Source: Bacteroidota bacterium
GTDB taxonomy: Bacteria; Bacteroidota; Bacteroidia; 2-12-FULL-35-15
DNA: 7,896 bases
NCBI GenBank assembly: GCA_021413595.1
Contig: JAIOQD010000410.1
Coordinates: forward strand, 1-7,896
Direction of reading: 5' to 3'
Of this stretch, positions 5,801-7,896 are shown one piece after another (the first letter of the stretch is position 1; each line of letters opens with the position of its first letter). Made by a program: the position numbers and the translations under genes. Under the pieces are notes generated by a model. That model did not search any database. It was not told the DNA's origin and saw only the letters and a program-made list of their open reading frames with translations.

Positions 5801-7896
5801 TTTGTTGGTGCAACAATGGTAGTAGTATTCCCACTAGTAGTGGTTATTGTTTGATTTGCTCCTCCATTTAAATTATAAGTAAAGGTAAAAGGAGCCGTAC
5901 CATCTACTCCTGTAAAGGTAATATTAGGTTCAGTGCCATCTTTACACACCCCTCTTGTACCGCTTATTGTTGCTGTGGGCAATGGGTTTACCCGCACTAT
6001 TGCACTGTCTTTTGAACTACAACCAAGTGATGTTGTAGTAACAGTATAAGTTGTGGTGTCGGGATTTGCTAAGCTCACTGTTGGGTTTGATGCTATTGCG
6101 CTGCTCAGGCCTGTTGCAGGGAACCAACTGTATGAATATCCTGGAACAGATGCAGTTCCGAGCAAACCAAAAGTACTAATAGGACAAGAAGTGGTGTCCT
6201 GTCCAGCATTGGATAGAGGAATCGGATTAACAGTAATTTTTAGAGTATCCTTTGAAATACAGCCCATACGGTTGGTGGTAAGGATATAGTTGGTTGAAAC
6301 AGGCAATGCGGTTACATTCGAACTTGTAAGAACCGGATTGGAGATAGCCCCATTATTTAAGTTGGTTATTGGTGACCAACTATATGTATAGCCTGTTACA
6401 GGGGGAGTGCTGAGTGTCATTAATTGACCGGAGCATAAGGTGCTGTCATTTCCTAAACTAATTAATCGGGGGGAGATAATCAGTTGTGAAGGATAACATA
6501 CGCAAGGGTTAACGGCTGTTCTTATAACAGCAATTATAGAACAGGCCTGACCGGCAGCAACATTAAATGTTTTAGAGTAAGGCACTGTTGCATTATTAGT
6601 TACAAAAAGTGTATCTTGTTTTAAGTATACATCTCCTGTGTTGTAAATTCCATTTCCATTGGTATCATAATAAAACTGAATGATGGAATTAGCGCCAGTA
6701 AGGATCGCCTGCCCTGTATTGGTAATATCCAGCTTTACCGTTACGGTTTCACCTGAGGAAGGATTGGGTATAGAAGTGGCGGATCCATTGCTTAGAGAGA
6801 GGTATGCTTTGTATGTAAAAACAGAAAGCGTAGTGTCTCCGGTAGCTATATTTATACCGCAATTTATTCCAGATTGAGAGCAGGCCACATTTGTTGAGCT
6901 GGTGGTTTGTGCTTCAAATTCGGTGATTTCACAGGAAAGTTCCTGCGGGTTTCCGTTATAATCAAATGTAAATTTACTGCTGTCACCGGCTGCAATACCA
7001 ACAGGTAATTTCCATTTCAGATATACGTTCCCGTTCAGTGTATATTGTGCAGGAACCCCAATAGCAGGAGGGTTGTGAATGCCGGAAAAAGAACCGGAAA
7101 TAAAGGAAACGCCTGCAGGCAACTGCACCACTATGGAGTCGGTAGTGCTAAATGCTGCCGGTCCGAGGTTGCTCACAGTAACAGCCAGTGACGAATTATT
7201 GGCACAGGGTGAAAGATAGGTGGTGAGTAATTTAATAGCTGTAAGGTAGGGTGTGGTTGCACCGGTAATGCCAAGTTGTGAGGAAAGCGCTACTTCCTGT
7301 CCGGTAGGCAAGCCGCATGCAGCTTCACCTAAAAGATTAAAAGCGATAATACTTCCGGACGTATAACCACATGTAGTTACGACTTTAAAGGTAAGCTTGA
7401 ATGAATTAAGCGTAGGTTCAAGAATACCTTTCAAACCGTTGTCAATAATAGTGCTGTCGGAGGAAGAAATATTCCACTGCCATGTGGTGCCACCTAAAAA
7501 TACCGGATCGGAGATGCTTACATAAGGGCTGGAAACAGGATACTTCATCCTAGACGAGCCGGGAATAAGTGAAACGCCTAAAGGGAGAATGGCTTTAAGG
7601 TATACATGGTAAGCCGTTCCTAACTGAACGTTCATGGCCTCTGCTGTATAGTTTGCAGTGTCGCAGAGCTGAACGGTGGATGGTGGTGCTGTGACATTCA
7701 CAATTAGAGCCGGCATAAGGGGGGTAAGTGATAATTTGAACGATTTTGGAGTGCAAGGATATTGTGCTACACTGGTTGGGTAACCTGCATTGCAGTTCCA
7801 TCCCGAATAAATAATTATACTATCTTTTGCACAGGAAATAAATACTGCGGTGATCCTGAAATTACGCATGATACCTGCATTTATTGTTCCAACCTG
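2845..7896 (-). CDS. Giant secreted multidomain surface protein with T9SS sorting domain; 5' end outside the window
   Basis: Probable adhesin or matrix-like protein, exported by the type IX secretion system and held at the surface or released. 1683 residues are visible and no stop interrupts the frame up to base 7896. The first Met (7869-7867) is probably internal: nine in-frame codons precede it and no signal peptide follows. Numbering from that Met, the order is: GWNC...YPCTP and DUF11-like beta-sandwich regions (about 20-345); a further domain with the acidic loop DTNGNGIYNTGD (402-413); two Ig-like domains (468-631); seven repeats of 94-95 residues (632-1294); PKD domains with WDF or WDFGD and YADPG/YADTG motifs (1295-1581); and a CHU_C type B sorting domain (1582-1674). 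Cysteine pairs recur in most modules, suggesting disulfides formed outside the cytoplasm. The ligand is not evident. Stop TAA is at 2847-2845. Confidence 0.93.
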   Translation of the reverse strand, partial: QVGTINAGIMRNFRITAVFISCAKDSIIIYSGWNCNAGYPTSVAQYPCTPKSFKLSLTPLMPALIVNVTAPPSTVQLCDTANYTAEAMNVQLGTAYHVYLKAILPLGVSLIPGSSRMKYPVSSPYVSISDPVFLGGTTWQWNISSSDSTIIDNGLKGILEPTLNSFKLTFKVVTTCGYTSGSIIAFNLLGEAACGLPTGQEVALSSQLGITGATTPYLTAIKLLTTYLSPCANNSSLAVTVSNLGPAAFSTTDSIVVQLPAGVSFISGSFSGIHNPPAIGVPAQYTLNGNVYLKWKLPVGIAAGDSSKFTFDYNGNPQELSCEITEFEAQTTSSTNVACSQSGINCGINIATGDTTLSVFTYKAYLSLSNGSATSIPNPSSGETVTVKLDITNTGQAILTGANSIIQFYYDTNGNGIYNTGDVYLKQDTLFVTNNATVPYSKTFNVAAGQACSIIAVIRTAVNPCVCYPSQLIISPRLISLGNDSTLCSGQLMTLSTPPVTGYTYSWSPITNLNNGAISNPVLTSSNVTALPVSTNYILTTNRMGCISKDTLKITVNPIPLSNAGQDTTSCPISTFGLLGTASVPGYSYSWFPATGLSSAIASNPTVSLANPDTTTYTVTTTSLGCSSKDSAIVRVNPLPTATISGTRGVCKDGTEPNITFTGVDGTAPFTFTYNLNGGANQTITTTSGNTTTIVAPTNVAGTFAYTLISVQEASSTACSQLQNGTATITVNPLPTATITGSTEVCEGAVSPNVIFKGNGGIAPYTFTYTINGGANQTVNSIGDSAIVPAPTSIVGTFVYTMIKVQYGSLTSCSQIETGTATIKVNPSPTATISGTVQVCKDGALPNITFTGAIGTPPYTFTYTINGGTNQTLSTTAGSSVTLAAPTSVAGTFIYALVSIKDSSLSGCMQAQTGTATVTVKVLPTATITGTTTICKGDTPSDITFTGADGIAPYTFTYAINGATQPTITTGSGNSISVLAPTSVSGTFVYSIVSVRESSSTLCAQQQAGSATVTVNPIPTATITGTTKVCKDGLSPDITFTGNAGTPPYTFTYSINSGANQTVSTISGNSVIVQAPTGTAGTFTYSLVSIQDASPSICSQTQSGSATITVNPLPTATITGTTSVCKDGSAPVITFTGANGTAPYTFTFSINTVTQPTVTSTGNSVQVSVPTLVADTFTYSLVSVIEASSIACSQTQTGDAIVTVNPLPTATIAGAIAVCKNSNPPNITFTGANGIAPYTFTYKVNGGANQTISTTNGNSVTLAAPTGTVGTFTYTLVSVAEAGSTTCFQTQTGTAAVVINPLPVANFGFTNVCLNRILNFNDLSTVSSGSIVGWSWDFSNNDPLDITQNPGYMYADPGTYNVTLVSTTNNGCKDTTAKNVVVHPLPAPQFYAANVCDGITTTFNDLSTILTTDTLQAWTWDFGDSSPQSNNQVASHLYADPGSYLVHLLVVSNFGCSDSIIKTTIVNPNPDVHFAANDTVGCELFCIYFQDASSVLTGTNVQWMWNVGDGSPSGYSSNFEHCYSNDSVFVVDASTGTDFWKWDFGDLQMESLFNPAPHTYADTGTYTITLITSTQYGCADTSYQNVIIEPDFAFYIPNAFSPNDDDINDTFIGKGIFIKDFDMKIFDRWGNLVFVSTDINKPWDGKANYGTELAQMDVYIYLIKLTDIKMNPHKYTGKVTLVR
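2848..3126 (-). other. CHU_C type B T9SS sorting domain
   Basis: The last 93 residues match the gliding motility-associated C-terminal domain (TIGR04131/PF13585). Visible landmarks are YIPNAFSPNDDDINDTF (1586-1602), FDMKIFDRWGNLVF (1612-1625), PWDGK (1633-1637), DVYIYLIKL, and the terminal YTGKVTLVR. Such domains direct Sec-exported proteins through the type IX system. The usual SPNGDGIND segment reads SPNDDDIND here, an extra-acidic variant of what is probably a metal-binding loop. Confidence 0.93.
3127..3987 (-). other. PKD domain region: two full domains plus one fused, shortened pair
   Basis: Two ordinary PKD domains cover 3739-3987 (WSWDFSNNDP, YADPGTYNVTL) and 3487-3738 (WTWDFGDSSP, YADPGSYLVHL). 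The last 120 residues (3127-3486) contain two domain cores: WMWNVGDGSP with HCYSND, then FWKWDFGD with YADTGTYTITL. The end of the first core and the start of the second are missing between them. PKD domains are Ig-like beta-sandwich spacers common in secreted proteins. The first core has WNVGDG in place of WDFGDG. Confidence 0.85.
3988..5976 (-). repeat. Seven tandem repeats of 94-95 residues (about 285 bp each)
   Basis: In reading order the units occupy 5692-5976, 5410-5691, 5125-5409, 4840-5124, 4555-4839, 4273-4554 and 3988-4272. Each begins with TATI(S/T/A)G, then (V/I)CK or VCE, (N/D)ITFTG or a variant, (T/A/P)PYTFTY or similar, APT or VPT, and GTF or DTF, and ends in VNPLP or a variant. 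Two cysteines, at unit positions 11 and about 78-79, are conserved in all seven and would form a disulfide across an Ig-like sandwich. Length varies by only one residue and the frame is intact, so selection maintains the block. Similar arrays are, as I recall, common in Bacteroidota surface proteins. Confidence 0.95.
5977..6468 (-). other. Two Ig-like domains before the repeat block
   Basis: Residues 468-551 and 552-631 (Met-7869 numbering) are two related units. Both have YSWSP or YSWFP, a TNYILTT or TTYTVTT strand, a GC(I/S)SKD motif, and end in VNP(I/L)P. Both also have an early cysteine (LCSG, SCPI) that can pair with the late GC. They resemble the PKD/Ig-like units found next to CHU_C domains in Bacteroidota secreted proteins. 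Confidence 0.8.

Noticed and set aside
3988..5976. Regularly spaced repeats considered as a CRISPR array
   Set aside because: The period is about 285 bp, the repeats are coding, imperfect and in frame, and there are no short identical repeats with unique spacers.
7595..7801. 68-codon minus-strand frame inside the giant gene
   Set aside because: Out-of-frame shadow of the long reading frame, with no recognisable product.

Overview
The window looks like a piece of a Bacteroidota chromosome. The evidence is a type IX secretion sorting domain (CHU_C type) on a giant surface protein, a short lipoprotein of a Bacteroidota type, a TAnnTTTG promoter element, AT-rich leaders without Shine-Dalgarno sequences, and two intergenic repeat families that I recognise from this phylum. 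I cannot place it below phylum level.

All three genes lie on the minus strand, so they read from right to left. From the right edge to 2845 is the 3' part of a giant secreted protein. Its reading frame is still open at base 7896, so the true start lies outside the window. In order it has DUF11-like surface domains, two Ig-like domains, seven tandem repeats of 94-95 residues, PKD domains (one pair apparently fused by a deletion), and the C-terminal sorting domain. A 468-base gap (2377-2844) follows, containing three copies of a palindromic CACTAAG/CTTAGTG repeat, an AT-rich inverted repeat and a promoter candidate. Next is a GTG-started lipoprotein gene (2376-1336). A second gap (1118-1335) holds a cluster of AATTTGAAAAT repeats, a strong intrinsic terminator and an 11-bp inverted repeat. 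The window ends inside dnaK (1117 to the left edge), of which only the nucleotide-binding domain is visible.

The giant protein and the lipoprotein would both act at the cell envelope, but the long repeat-filled gap and a separate promoter candidate argue against a single operon. dnaK is insulated from the lipoprotein gene by the terminator and is a housekeeping chaperone. I found no CRISPR array, tRNA, rRNA, transposase, toxin-antitoxin or defence system. The plus strand carries only short reading frames antisense to real genes. I see no clearly new multi-gene system. The most notable features are the higher-order pattern in the repeat block, the fused PKD pair, the intergenic palindromes and the inverted repeat in front of dnaK.
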